From assembly GCA_019426215.1 (NCBI GenBank), contig CM033400.1, positions 19,452,568 to 19,516,567 on the forward strand: a DNA stretch of 64,000 nucleotides, read 5' to 3'. The notes beneath the pieces are model-generated. The model was not told where the DNA came from and made no database searches. It was given only the letters and a program-made list of their open reading frames with translations. The stretch is from Buddleja alternifolia. Lineage: Eukaryota > Streptophyta > Magnoliopsida > Lamiales > Scrophulariaceae. A program made the translations under genes and the position numbers. This document shows positions 33,900 through 46,655 of this stretch, piece after piece; position 1 is the stretch's first letter, and each line of letters begins with the position of its first letter.

Positions 33900-36800
33900 T
33901 CATTCTAGCACCGCCTGTGATAGTGGCTTGGTCAGTGGGTCAGCAACGTTATTTGTTGAATCTATTCTCCGCACGACGATGTCGCCTCTTCCAACGATCT
34001 CTCTAATGATGTGATATCTTATCTCAATGTGTTTGGATTTATTGTGAGACCTAGGTTCCTTAGCCTGCGCGATGGCTCTATTGTTGTCACAGAATAGTGG
34101 CAACGGGAGCTCCATGCTAGGAACCACTTTAAGTTCAGCCACAAACATCTTTGTCCAAACAGCCTCCTTGGCCACCTCTGAGGCAACCACGTACTCAGCT
34201 TCGGTGGTTGAGTCACCCATCGTGCCTTGCTTGGAACTTTTCCAAGTCACTGCTCCACCCTTTAAAACGAATACAAACCTCGATGTGGATTTACGGTCAT
34301 CGACACCCCACTGGAAGTCAAAGTCAATATAATGTTCCACTTCAGTTTCCCACCTCCATATGTCAAACACATATCCTTAGTTCTTCTCAAGTACTTGAGG
34401 ATACACTTCACAGCAATCCAATGCTTTTCCCCAAGGTTAGCTTGAAACTTACTTACCACTCTCACAACGTAGGCAATGTCCGGTCTCGTGCATAACATAG
34501 CGTACATAAGACTCCCTATGCTAATGCATAGGGGACTCTACTCATTCTCTTACGACCATCCTCACTTTGAGGACTCATCGATTTAGAGAGATAGAGTCCA
34601 TGTCTTATGGGCAAGAGGCCTCTCTTGGAGTCTTCCATTTTGAATATTTTCAGAACCTTTTCCAAATAGAGGACTTGGGTGAGACTCATTCTCCTATTCG
34701 CTCTATCCTTGAAGATGTGAATTCCAAGGATATAGGTCGCTTCTCCTAAGTCTTTCATGGAGAACGTGATTGAGAGCTACATATTGACCGAAGTCAACAG
34801 GCCTATATCATTACCTATTAGTAGAATGTCGTGTACATATAGGACCAAAAACGATATTTTGCTCCCACTGGATTTCTTGTAAACGCATGGTTTATCTTCG
34901 TTCTTGATAAAGCCATAGTTCCAAACTTCTTCATCAAAATGAAGATTCTAGCTCTGCGATGCTTATCTAAGTCCATAAATTGATTTATTCAGTTTACACA
35001 CCTTATGAGAATCTTCATTGGACATGAAGCCTTTGGGTTGTTCCATATAGATGTCCTCCTTGCGGTATCCATTCAAGAAAGCGGTCTTCACGTCCATCTG
35101 CCAGATTTCATAGTCTAGATGCGTGACTATTACAAGTAGATTTGAATGGATTTGATCATGGAAACGGGAGAGTAGGTTTCCTCATAGTCAATACCATCTC
35201 TTTGACAATACGCTTTTGCCATAAGCCTAGCTTTAAAGGTATCGACATTACCAACTGGACCAATCTTTCTCTTGTAGATCCACTTGTACCCTATTGGTGC
35301 AATACCCCTAGGGTGATCCACTAAAGTCCAGACTTGGTTCGAGTACATCGAATTCGTCTCTGTCTTCATAGCCTCAAGCCATTTCGCAGAATCTATATCC
35401 TCCATCGCATGCTCAAAAGTAAAGGGATCATCTCCATAGTTCCTTTCTGCTAAGGCATACAAATTATGCTCTCTCTGTAGCAGATAACCATATCTCTCAG
35501 GCGACTGAGATACTCTACTCAATCTACACGATGGTGGTTGAATTTGGTTAAGTTCATTATGAGTCTCTTGAACAGTGGTCTCTAAAGGGATTTCGTTTTG
35601 TTCTTCCAGAACAATTTTTCTTCCTGTACCACCTTCTTGAATGAACTCGTCTTCGAGAAAATACGCATGTAGGGACACAATAACTCTTTGATCATCGTGC
35701 TGGTAGAAAAGGTATCCCATAGAATCTTCTGGAAAACCAACAAATCGACCTTTTAAAGATCTATCTTCTAACTTCTCCATCTTTGTCTTTTTCACATAGG
35801 CTGGACAACCCCACATCCTAATGTCTTTAAGACTAGGTGTCTTTCCACTCCATATCTGATAAGGAGTTTTAGGAACAGACCTAGATGGACACCTGTTCAA
35901 GATGTGGGCTGCTGTGAGCAATGCATGGCCCCACAACAATATGGGAAGATCCGTGTAGCTGAGCATCGATCAAACCATATCCAATAGTGTTCTATTTCGT
36001 TGTTCGACTACCCCATTTAGTTGTGGAGTTGCAAGAGGAGTCAATTGTAACACAATTCCATGTTCAATTAAGAACTCACCAGATTCGGCACTCATATATT
36101 CTCCACCTCGATCAGATCGTAGTGTTTTAATACGTTTGCCAGTTTGGTTTTCAACCAAGGCCTTGCATTCTTTAAACCATTCATTAGATTCAGACTTATG
36201 CTTTATTAGGTATACGAGACCATAACTAGAATGGTCGTCAGTAAATGTAATGAAGTATTGAAAACCCCCACGAGCCACTTCCCCGAAAGGCTACAAACGT
36301 CAGTATTTATTGAACCAAGGACTTCACAGGCTCGTTCAAAATGCCCTGTGAAAGGTGACCTAGTCATTTTGCCTTTGAGACAAGACTCGCAAATGGGGAG
36401 TGGGTCCTACCCAAATGTGCTTATAAGCCCATTTTTCTCAAGTTCGCGAATCTTGTATTCTCCAGCATGACCCAGTCTCAAGTGTCAGATGAGTTTTCGG
36501 TTTGTCCCAAACATACCTCATTTTTTGGTGATTATATTCACAATACATCTATTTTGGACATTCAAGTAATATAAACCATTTACTAAAAATGAAGAGCCAA
36601 CACAATTATTTCTAAAATAAATGTTGCAAACATTGTTCAAAAATTGGAAATCATATCCAAGTTTAACTAATACGGGAATAGAACAAATATTTTTAAGCCC
36701 ATTGGGCAAAACAAGGCAATCATCCAAAACTAGTAAATGTCCACTAGATAAAGATAAAGAAGTGGATCATATGTGAATAGCTGCCACCCTATGTCCGCTG

Positions 36801-38012
36801 CCTACATGGATCATCACTTATTGCTCCTCGAGCCTCCTACTTCCTTCCAGATCTTGTTTCAAAACACAGACATGAGCACTAGCTCTTGAGTCCATAATCC
36901 ATAAAGTGGAGAATACAGTCATAGAACAATTAAGTTCTAAACCATATAGTTCTATACCTACAGAAGTATCAGCATTTAGCTTCGGGCAGTCATGTTTCCA
37001 GTGACCGGCCTCTTTGCAGTAAATGCAGATATCTGTCTTCTTGGGCCTATACCCTTTGTACTTCTTAGCAGCTTTTCTTTTTGCTATGTTTCCCTCAGCC
37101 TTCAACGCTCCCTTCTTCTTCTTGCCCCGCTTTCTCTTGTTAGAACTCGAAGTCCCTTCAAAGGTTGAGATGGCTAGAGCAGACTTCTTTCCCTTTGGTT
37201 TCATTTGGCTCTGGCCGATGATCAGCTTGTTCATCAGCCCAACTAATGTACATTCGATCTCATTCATTAGTCAGTCATTACAGGACGGACTTTGGCATAC
37301 TTTTTAGAGCAATCGGTGGCATTTTCTAAGAGACGAGATCCGATCTGCAAATCATCCTTTTTATAAGGGCTTTTGCCATATCTATAAAGTTCAAGAGCAT
37401 CGATCTTTCCCTCTGATTCACCTCCTTTTCATCTAGATATCCGTCTCAACATGGAGATGTTACAGCGCCGCTACAACCTCCTTTCGTGCTATGTGCTTGA
37501 TATTGAAGTTCACAATGAACTATGAAAAAGAGCTAGGGATTGATTGTAGGATGAGATCAGTTTGAAGGTGAAAATCCATGAAGATATCGGGAGCTTCCAA
37601 TCTCCCAATCATTGAAATCATTTTGAGTAAATGACCTCCCACCTTCTCTCTTTCTCCCATCCTAGCTCTGAGGAGCTCTCTCGATATCTCATCGAGCAGT
37701 CCTACCGTTCTCTCCATAAAGCTCCTTGAGATGCATCATGATCAACCTCGAGTCATCCATTTTCTCGTGGGATCTTTACAGTTCATTGTTCATGGAGCCA
37801 AGCATGTAACCCTTCACTCGAATGTCATCTTTAAACCAAGTGTTATATGCTTCACGTTCATTGTCTTCAGCTGGGGCAGCGGGTTTGTCAGCCTCGAGTA
37901 CATAGCTAAGGGACTCTAAACTTAGGACAATCCTCAAATTTCTGAGCCAGTTAGATAATTTGGTCCAGTTAGGACCTTTTTCTCAAGCAAGGTTGAAAGA
38001 GTTGTTAACCAT
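33900..38012 (-). pseudogene. copia gag-pol polyprotein remnant
   Basis: Read on minus, gag starts near 38,012 (MVNNSFNLA) and meets an in-frame TGA after nine codons. A CCHC zinc knuckle CIYCKEAGHWKHDC lies at about 36,985-37,030. The protease motif reads DSRAS at 36,878-36,892 where DSGAS is expected. The integrase core at 35,970-36,278 carries DDHS, DRGGEY and the Glu of VVEQRNRT. The integrase C-terminus and RT entry (FKARLMAKAY, YEETYSPVS) are in 35,130-35,966. The RT active site at 34,828-34,839 reads YVHD in place of YVDD. RNase H (DSTTEAEYVVASE, KHIEIRYH) lies in 33,900-34,370 and ends at a natural stop. Frames shift between these blocks, so no polyprotein can be made; the lost catalytic Asp and Gly would also inactivate RT and protease. 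Confidence 0.9.
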
Positions 38013-39603
38013 TTTGAGAGAGAAAATAAAATAATTGTAGAGAATAAAGAAAGATTGAATTAGGTCTTTATGTTGTACACCAAGTAAAATTAGACAGGAC
38101 TTTGAATTTTCACTTGGCTTCCACTACATTTTTTGAATCATTGCACTCCCACTGCAATACTCGAAAATCTCGTTGGAAAGACTTCGTAGTGAGTGATTAA
38201 GTTGTTTGATAAAGTCGGTGAGTTGCAACCATTTAACGATATATGGCTCACTAATTTTATTAAAGTGACAATCCTTGCCAGCATCGTCTAACATGCGATT
38301 CCCTTTTAATTTAAATTCAGTACTATTATCCAATGGGAGAATTTGGGATTAAATTGGTCTCACTTTGCACATTATCCATTTATAGCGCACATACATGAAT
38401 TATAATATAGAAAACGCCTAGCAATTCTATCACACATGCTTTCCATGGACTTATCTAGATTGAGTCAAGCCGATGGCTCAATCGAGGGTTAGGGGACCTA
38501 TAGGATCTAACCTATGTCTAACTTCAAGGTCTTCCCGCTCCAAACGGATCCTTTTCCAAAAAGGTCCTATATTAATTACATAGGTATAAATGTATCCTAT
38601 ACATTTTTCTATAAAAAGTAAAATACAAACTGGGGGTTTCAAAAGGCCCGGTACAACCGAGAGAGCAAAACCCGTAAAGAAACCTAATCCATGGAAGGAA
38701 TCCCACAATATCAAATATCAAAAGATTAAAAGATAGCTAATATGTTGGAGTTCTTTCAAAAAGAACTAAATTAAAATCCAATTTTATTTAGATGTGGTTT
38801 GAAAAACAATTGAATTAATTTAAATCCAATTTAGTTTCAAAAAATCAATTCCAAATTGATTTGACAAAGAATTTTGATTCAAAATAAATTCTTTATTCTG
38901 CGATTATTTTAATTTTAAATCTAATTTAAAATTAGGCATAAAACTAATTTCCAAAATTATTTTATCCTTTAATAAGTTTTAAAACCATTTTAAAATAAAT
39001 ATTTATTATATTTTAAAAAATCCCGTGGGTCAAACCCATGGGTCAAAACTATGGTTTGACCCGCAAAGTCAAACCCGATCTTATAATTTTTTTAAAAAAT
39101 ATATAGGGTCGTGGAGCGACTCGACGTGAGTGCACAGCGCCTGTTGGGGAGGCACTGTGTAGCCCTAATGGAGCACACTATGGACTGCCCAGCAAACACA
39201 CGCCGCCCATTGGGCTGCGCTGTCTCGACTCCCCGAGCCAAAATTCAGCATATTTCAAAATTACACATTCATGTTCATGCATAAGTTCATATGCAATACA
39301 AAAACATTGATTTATATTCAAAACATAAATTGCGAAATAAAATTTTCAGTTCAGATTCAACTTTAAAAAAATTAAATCTAACAACGAAAAATATAAATCC
39401 AATCATATTTTTCATCACATATTCATATCCAATATAAAAACTGATTCATATTCAAAAGATAAATTACATAAACAAATTTATCAGTTCAAATTTAACTTTC
39501 AAAAAATAAATCTAACCATGAAAAATATCAATCCAATTAAATTTTTCATCACAAATATAAAATCCAACATATTCATATAAAAAATCATTAAAAGCCAAAA
39601 GTT
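38013..39603 (-). other. copia 5' leader (untranslated)
   Basis: It lies between the primer-binding site and the gag start. It holds 'cacttggcttccactacat' blocks shared with 9,560-9,780 and an AT-rich part (38,760-39,600). No ORF of note. Confidence 0.6.
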
Positions 39604-39616
39604 GGCTCTGACACCA
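39604..39616 (-). promoter_or_regulatory. Primer-binding site, tRNA-iMet type
   Basis: The element sense reads TGGTGTCAGAGCC four bases inside the 5' LTR end. It differs at one base from TGGTATCAGAGCC, the complement of the plant initiator tRNA-Met 3' end used by many copia elements. Confidence 0.85.
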
Positions 39617-39620
39617 CTAT

Positions 39621-41397
39621 TGTAAATCCTGTATTCATGCGCATCGGAAACGATAAAAACAGATCCAGATTCACAATTGGATCACTTTTGGGTTTTAATG
39701 ATTTTTCATGTAAATTTCAAAAATAACATATGAAGATGAAATCTAATTTTATCTTCTTACTAACCTTTTGATTTTGATGAAATTCTTGATCTTTCGGATA
39801 GTAACAATTCAAAACTCCTATTTCTAGATATCACGCCGGAACGAGCTTCAAAGAAAAATCCTCTACCTTCAATAACCACTATGGCCGACGGCTTATGCAA
39901 GGGGGGAGAGAAAATTTTTCTCTTCTTTCTTTGCTGTCAAGTCTAATTGTGAGAGTTAGTTTTGACTGAACCAGTGTTAGATATTTATAAGGAGTGATGG
40001 GCTTGGAATTAACTAATTTTTTGAGCCCATCCAACTCCTCTAAAAACGCCACACACATGCCTCACCTCATTATTAATGGGCTAAATTGACTTTCAACTTA
40101 GTCTAATTATTAATTAGGTCCAATATATTTTAATTTAATTAAAATATAATACTAATTAATATTCCTCTATATTAAATAATCTAATTATTTAATAAAAGGG
40201 TGAGTATAGTAAATAAGTCTATTTATTTATTATAATTAATTTATTTTCATTAATCTAATTAATCAAATAAATTAATGCGTTCATAATAAATACATCCAAT
40301 TATTTATTATTAATTTATTTCCATTAATCCAATTAATCAAATAAATTAATTTGCTCATCAAGTAGCAAATTACCTATTTTATGTTATTGACAACGAAAGA
40401 ATTCTCTTTGCTCAATTCCTTTTAAGCGTCACTCTCTAGGTTCGTTTCAATTGGCATTGGGAGGAAACTAAGGATGTGAGTGTCATTAAGTCAGTCACGT
40501 GGACTCACATCGAACCCAATTGAAATGAATGGATCAATACGAATCTTTAGGTCAAAGATACCATGTGAGTATAAACCCTTTAGTGTAACATCCCGATCGA
40601 GTGAGAGTCATGGAATATGTCAAACTCACAGGACTCGATGCTGTGCTTTTAGGGAATCATAGTAAGATGAAATTACTGAACTACCCTTATGTACTATACA
40701 TAAGTTAGTTCTCCTACTTTGGCTAAAGACTTCTTGTTTCATTCACCTACGATTGCGTAGGACGTTAAGTCATTACTACCCGAGACAGTGAATCCCCTAT
40801 ATTCAATCACCGAACAATTTTCACTTGTCCTTTTGAACCGCACTTCGAGGTTGATCCGACCGAAGGGTGAAATGGATCTAACTATTCTAATAACTCGTTC
40901 AGTGTCACAAGTCCAATCTTCGTGAGTCCTCAGGTCTAAAGCTCACGCACACTACCGCGACTAGTAATTCAATCATTGACTATCCAAGAGTAAATGCCCA
41001 TGTGATTGAATTACAGCGAGCCGTGTTCGAATATGTCAATTCCATTGACATATCTATGACCAAGCTCCCACCATCCAAAGTGACTGACTGACACTCCTTA
41101 TCAAAGCTTGCGTCACACAACTCTGGTTTTAATGCTCAATTAAGACTCGTCGACTTGCGAACTCTTGTTTAAATAAACAAGGAACCGATACTTCTAGTGT
41201 CCATCTCCGCAGATCATTGAGGAGTACAAGCTCCCTCTTGATTACCTTGAACTTATTTGTTCAATACTTATATTAATGCCATCAAAATTGATATGAACAA
41301 AAACTACGCCTTTATTAATGAATAAGAGTTTGTACAACATAAATGTAATGCCCTAATAATCTAATTCCTCTATGGCATGGAGGGCATAATCCTAACA
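39621..41397 (-). repeat. 5' LTR of the copia element
   Basis: 1,777 bp, collinear with 32,062-33,839 and with the same termini. Differences are scattered substitutions and small indels, e.g. in the G-run after 'ggccgacggcttatgca' (left ten G, right about six). Confidence 0.9.
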
Positions 41398-42616
41398 TCG
41401 TCATCATCAATCAAGTGTATTAAGGAGTTTTTAATTGCTTTCATTACATCTTTGTCTATGAATATGTACATGATTGCCTTAGATTCCTTTTTACCTTTGA
41501 CTATGAGCTAAACTTATAAGACTTGGGCCATGTGAAGGCTAGGGGTATACATAAACCCCCCCAAATCGTCCGACCCAATCCGCCCGTAACTCGTTGGTTT
41601 TAAATTTTTTATTTTTGTTGGCAGTTTAATTTTTTACAACCCTCAAGTATCGGGTCGGGTTGCGAGTTTGCAAATTTTTTTTGATTGATGAAACGAGAGA
41701 TGTAATATTATTTCAACTGTTTAGAAGTTTAATCTACCGCAACTTCACCTCTAATTCGAAGCAATATGCATGAATTTTGGCAACCCAAAAATCCGACTGC
41801 CAAATAGTAAAACCCGATCAAGCCGAACCGCTCAATTTCGAAAGATATTTAGGCTACCACAGTTTGAGATTTTGTAAAACCACTTGTGTCGGGTTGGGTA
41901 AATTTTTTATCATTAAACCGATCGAACCTGACCGCGTTCACCCCTAGTGAAGGCCAATTTGTGAAGTATTTTTATGATATTTGTTTGAATCAATTCATGT
42001 GTTTGCTATGTGATGTGAATTTGTGCTTATTTTACTTACATGTACTTGATCACCATGTATTTGACAAATTGTCTAGGTTAATATTTTGAAAGAAAATTGA
42101 GCTAGGGTGCAAGAAATTCACAACATAACCTATTTAATAGGAATTGCCCTCTACATAGATAGAGATTCTCGGATGAAGTAAGTTGACCTTATTCGAGGAA
42201 TTTCCAATCGTGAATGCGAGCTTGATAATTAGATTTCCAAATAGACATATTTAGGGGACCGTTATTTAGACATAGGATTTCTATCGCGAGAGATTGGATA
42301 GTTATCATCATAAGATTTTCCATCATAGCAACATAGGTCTAATGATTCGATAAACTATGTTATAAAGATAACACATCAAATTGAGCCCTAACATGTGCCC
42401 TAGTTACCTCTCACACTTGAAATTCAATCAATTGATTATCCTTATTTTTGTATTTTTCACATTTATTCGTAATCCACCTTTATTTTAATTGTTTATTTAA
42501 AAAATCTAAAACTAATGCACTACTCCTTGTGGTTCGACATCCGGACTTTTATCCATTATTATTTCATATACGACTAGGAATCTTGCTATAAAATCACGCT
42601 AGGATCTAGCATGTCA
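41398..42616 (+). mobile_element. LTR fragment related to 48,016-49,691, split by hAT
   Basis: The parts 41,398-41,531 and 41,955-42,616 are collinear with about 48,900-49,691: shared 'tttgtctatgaatatg', 'ggccatgt..gagg', 'cggat..', 'aaatagacatattta', 'catgtg.cctagtt' and 'actccttg.ggtt.gac' blocks. It lacks the left half. The 9.3-kb copia element ends exactly at its left border, suggesting that copia inserted here. Confidence 0.55.
41540..41946. mobile_element. Non-autonomous hAT-like element, 407 bp
   Basis: A perfect 8-bp target duplication gtgaaggc lies at 41,532-41,539 and 41,947-41,954. Ends are taggggtatacataaacc and, reverse complemented on the right, taggggtgaacgcggtcag. No transposase. 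It sits inside an LTR fragment; the related LTR at about 48,995-49,020 lacks it. Confidence 0.85.
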
Positions 42617-44460
42617 CGGTGGTACGGTGATCTTCAGATCGCTGGTGGCGCAGTGGAGTCCAGTCCGGTGGTAGAGATTTCCTTATGAAAAAGTGAAATG
42701 GGGTGAAAATACAATTTAAGTGGCGGCGCAATGGCGTTTTCTCTAAATAATTGCATAGAAATGTTTTGATTTTCTTCAAAAGTTGCCATTGTAACTCACG
42801 TCTTCAACTCAGATTTCTCACGGACAGGGCCACTTGATGCGGTTCGATCTTTACACCAAGAAATAGTATAATGCAAACACGATTATATTTCTAATAAACA
42901 CGAGAAATCTAAAATACAAAGACGAATATTAATGCAGGAGAAAAAGAGTTTTACTACTTTGAATAGTAATGTTCCGGAGAGAGATACAAAGATGTATGTT
43001 TTTTGTAAGTAAAAATGAACCTAGATTACAAGAAATAAATTCTAGGCGTTATATACGACCTATAGCTATCCACCTCCTCCATTCTTGACATGGTGGACGT
43101 TTTTTTTTTGTGTAGTGGGGGGAAATGGAGGTCATTTTTTCCATTTTGGAGAATAGTGGGTGGCTGTTGACATGATTCCCCCTTATCCCTTCATCAGTTA
43201 TGCTTACGAACTTCCCATCGAGCTATCCGTAGTCGTCTTCATCAGTTATTCCTCTAGGTGAACTATGAGCTTGAAAGTCGAGCTTACGTCTTGCTCTCGC
43301 CTTGAGCATCCTTTTAGAGCTTCCGTGTTGGGATTTACTTCCATTACTTTAGCCCAAACCATCATATACTAACATGGCCCACTCTTTACTGGGCTCAATA
43401 AAAGAGGTGAAAATTGCGGGCGTATTAACATGCATGAAATTGGCAACACATATTTTACAGTTAAGGACAACTTGAGTTAACTAAGATGTCCATATATTAC
43501 AGCAAAAAGTGGCTTCTAAAATTTTTTTGTTGAAATGTTTTACTTTTATTCAACTTAAATAAGAATTCCATGACGAGTACGATATTTTAAACAGTTCATT
43601 AAAACATCTATACTATATATAAATGGAGAAAACATTAGAGTTAATACCTTGGTTTGCCATCTTGCACCCTAACGCTATGTATGGTTAGGACTTAGGAATC
43701 CTAAGAATATTTTCATTTTTTGGATCACCAAAAAATGAAAATACACAGTCCAAGCCAAATTCAATTGAAAATGGTCAAATTTTAAATACACTACACATTC
43801 CCCTATATAAAAAAAAAAACCAATCATTTCAATCTTTTCAAAATCTTTTATCATTAATTACACTATTTCACTATCCAACTCATTCTCTTTCTTCTTTCCA
43901 TATTTTATAAAATAAAATTCCTATTCAATTTTCCAATATTCTAATTATTATTATTAAATAATATTAATAACATATAATTTAAATAACATATAATTTAAAT
44001 AATATATGATCCTCACTATACCTCACCTGCCCTCTCCATTATTCCTCCTGCACAACTACCCGGCCCCACGCTCACCCCCACCCCCACCCCCACGTACTCC
44101 TCCCCACATCTACACCCCAGCCCCCACCCCACATCCTTTACAGCCAAGTGGCCTCCCTTCATCTCACAACACCCATTGGCCCCCCACCCCCCCAACACGT
44201 GCCATCCCCCCAAATTCCAACACACATGGCCCCCCCAACCCACGTGTACCCTCATTATTCATCTCTCGTCTTTAATTTTTTTGCAGAGAAGTTTCAACTC
44301 AATATTTTTGTCCAATTGCGGATATCTTTTTGAAAAGTAATTTATGCATACATCCCATCTTCTTTAAATTTTTGTTGTGTTTTGAGTTTCTTTTATTATA
44401 TAAGAACGACTTACACCAGTACACCAGAAATTGCATTGCTTCATTCCATTTCACAGAAGC
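42617..44460. other. Intergenic repeats, no gene recognised
   Basis: 42,617-43,500 looks like decayed LTR or internal retroelement sequence without a readable frame. 43,680-44,000 is AT-rich. 44,040-44,250 is C-rich (ccccca, ccacccc) and gives proline-rich ORFs in one frame and glycine-rich ones on the other strand, which I regard as compositional. Confidence 0.45.
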
Positions 44461-44461
44461 A

Positions 44462-44760
44462 CACTCAAAACGCCAAACTTTGATGGTACATCCTCTGAGG
44501 GGAGTTTTGATATTCCTCGGCCTTTGAAGAAACAAAAGGTGCATATCACCTTTTTTTTATTTTATTTTGTATGTTCATATTTATTAATTATTTTATAACA
44601 ACTTTTTTTATGTTTGAAGCAAAATTTGGTGGTACATCCTCTGTTGGGAGTTCTGATATTCCTTTGCTTTTGAAGAAACAGAAAGTGCATATTTCCTCTT
44701 TTTTTTTAAGCCTTGTATGTCCATATTTATTAATTATTTTTTGAAAGTAATTTTTTGAAT
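44462..44760 (+). repeat. Exon-like tandem duplication, two ~150-bp copies
   Basis: Copy 1 (from about 44,475) and copy 2 (from about 44,627) share 'ggtacatcctctg', 'tttgaagaaaca', 'gtgcatat' and 'catatttattaattatttt' in order. In one frame they translate to GTSSEGSFDIPRPLKKQK and GTSSVGSSDIPLLLKKQK, the first preceded by an acceptor-like tttcacag and both followed by AAG/AAA-GTG. This looks like a duplicated exon and its intron start. A Lys-rich stretch like this precedes the BED zinc finger in some hAT-derived plant proteins, but no zinc finger follows, so identity is open. Confidence 0.45.
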
Positions 44761-44925
44761 CTACAGCAGTTCAATTGGCACTCAAATTTATATTCAATTT
44801 TTATATTCAACTTTTTAAAATTCGTTTATGTGTTCTTTTTGTGTTTGGTTTTTACTTAATAAGATATATGGTTTATTAGTAGGTTATTCTAATGTGCTGC
44901 AGTACTAATGACTTCTGGCCAGTGC

Positions 44926-45085
44926 AGTATCGTACCCGTATCGGATACGGATACGGCTCAGATACAGTTGCGGTACGTATCGAATATTGATTTTAAGTAT
45001 CCAAAATTAAAAATAAAAAACAAAAAATTGGATACGTATCGGATACGAAAATGAGAAGTATCCGATACTCCAAGAATACGTGTGG
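44926..45085. repeat. Cluster of gtatcggatacg palindromes
   Basis: Repeated and inverted words gtatcggatacgg, ggatacgtatcggatacg and agtatccgatact within 160 bp. This style is typical of the subterminal ends of small DNA transposons, but no partner end or target duplication was found. Confidence 0.4.
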
Positions 45086-45284
45086 AGTCATTTTAAAGTT
45101 ATAAAAAAATTTTGGAGCCAAAATGAGAAAAATAACTAATTTATACTTTTGAATATTTAAAAAAAATATCACTTACCTTTACGGCTTTACCTTTACACCT
45201 TTACCTATCTTGACCTTTACCTTTAGTTCATTATGAGGGTGAAATTATAGAAAGTCAATTTTTTCAGGGTTAATTAAACTTTGA

Positions 45285-45654
45285 AATTATATAATCACAC
45301 ATACACACATACATATATAGACACACACATAGACATATATAATATGTATATATACACACACAAAATCACATAATATTTTATATATAAAAAAACAAAAAAA
45401 AAAAAAAAAACCACTGTTGAACAATAACCCCGAAAACCCCCCCCCCCCCCCCCCAAACACAAACACATAATCACACATATATTTATAGACAGACACGTAG
45501 ACATATATAATATGTATATACACATACACACAATCACAAAATATTTTATATATAAAAAAACAAAAAAAAAATACAAATCACTGTTTATGGTCTAAATTGA
45601 AGACGATGAACAGTAACCCCGAATACCCCCCAACACAAACACATACACACACAT

Positions 45655-45695
<41 letters not shown>

Positions 45696-46655
45696 AAAAA
45701 TTATATAATATATTATATATAAAAATAAAATAACAAAAAAATAAATAAAGTCACTGTACACACATACATATATAGACACACACATAGAAATATATAATAT
45801 GTATATATACACACACAAAATCACATAATATTTTATATATAAAAAACCAAAAACCACTGTTCATCGTCTTCAATGAAGACGATGAACAGTAACCCCCGAA
45901 TACCTCCCCCCCCAACACAAACACATAATCACACATATATTTATAGACACACACATAGACATATATAATATGTATATACACACACAAAATTATATAATAT
46001 ATTATATATAAAAATAAAATAATAAAAAAAAAGTCACTGTACATACATACATATATAGATATATAATATGTATATATACACACACAAAATCACATAATAT
46101 TTTATATATAAAAAAACAAAAATAACTGTTCATCGTCTTCAATGAAGACGATGAACAGTAACCCCGAATACCCCCCCCCCCAACACAAACACATAATCAC
46201 ACATACACACACATATATTTATAGACACACACATAGACATATATAATATGTATATACACACACACACAATCACAAAATATTTTATATATAAAAAAACAAA
46301 AAAAAATATAAATCACTGTTCATGGTCTAAATTGAAGACGATGAACAGTAACCCCGAATACCCCCCAACACAAACACATAATCACACATAGATATATATA
46401 TATAATATGTATATATACACACACAAAATTATATAATATATTATATATAAAAATAAAATAACAAAAAAAAAAAGTCATTGTACACACATACATATATAGA
46501 TATATAATATGTATATATACACACACAAAATCACATAATATTTTATATATAAAAAAACAAAAAGAAACAAAAACCACTGTTCATCGTCTTCAATGAAGAC
46601 GATAAACAGTAACCCCGAATACCCCCCCCCCCCAAACACAAACACATAATTTCTT
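45285..46655. repeat. Complex tandem array with 35-bp palindrome and poly-C
   Basis: Six copies of a 'gaacagtaaccccgaatacc' marker start at 45,419, 45,608, 45,884, 46,153, 46,343 and 46,604, giving spacings of 189, 276, 269, 190 and 261 bp. Each unit contains a poly-C run, (CA)/(TA) repeats ('catatataatatgtatata') and 'aatattttatatataaaaa'. Long units carry a near-perfect palindrome actgttcatcgtcttca plus its complement at 45,856-45,890, 46,125-46,159 and 46,576-46,610; short ones carry a half-degraded form. Minus-strand ORFs across it are artefacts of the repeat. Confidence 0.85.

Larger units (their letters stand above)
32062..41397 (-). mobile_element. Full-length Ty1/copia retrotransposon, 9.3 kb, defective
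   Basis: The minus-sense element has two long LTRs (32,062-33,839 and 39,621-41,397), a tRNA-iMet-type primer-binding site, a polypurine tract and copia domain order: gag, zinc knuckle, protease, integrase, reverse transcriptase, RNase H. Integrase preceding RT identifies Ty1/copia. Coding frames are broken in many places. LTRs differ at roughly one base in ten over the first ~290 bp, so the insertion is old. Flanking ccgtc (32,054-32,058) and tcgtc (41,398-41,402) may be a 5-bp target duplication with one mismatch if the three bases tat at 32,059-32,061 belong to the element end. Confidence 0.9.

Noticed and set aside
34151..34495. 114-codon plus ORF opposite the copia RNase H region
   Set aside because: It is the antisense shadow of recognisable minus-strand RNase H and RT sequence.
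44006..44275. Proline-rich plus ORF resembling a cell-wall extensin
   Set aside because: It follows from a C-rich low-complexity tract, has no signal peptide or SPPPP repeat pattern, and both strands are open here.
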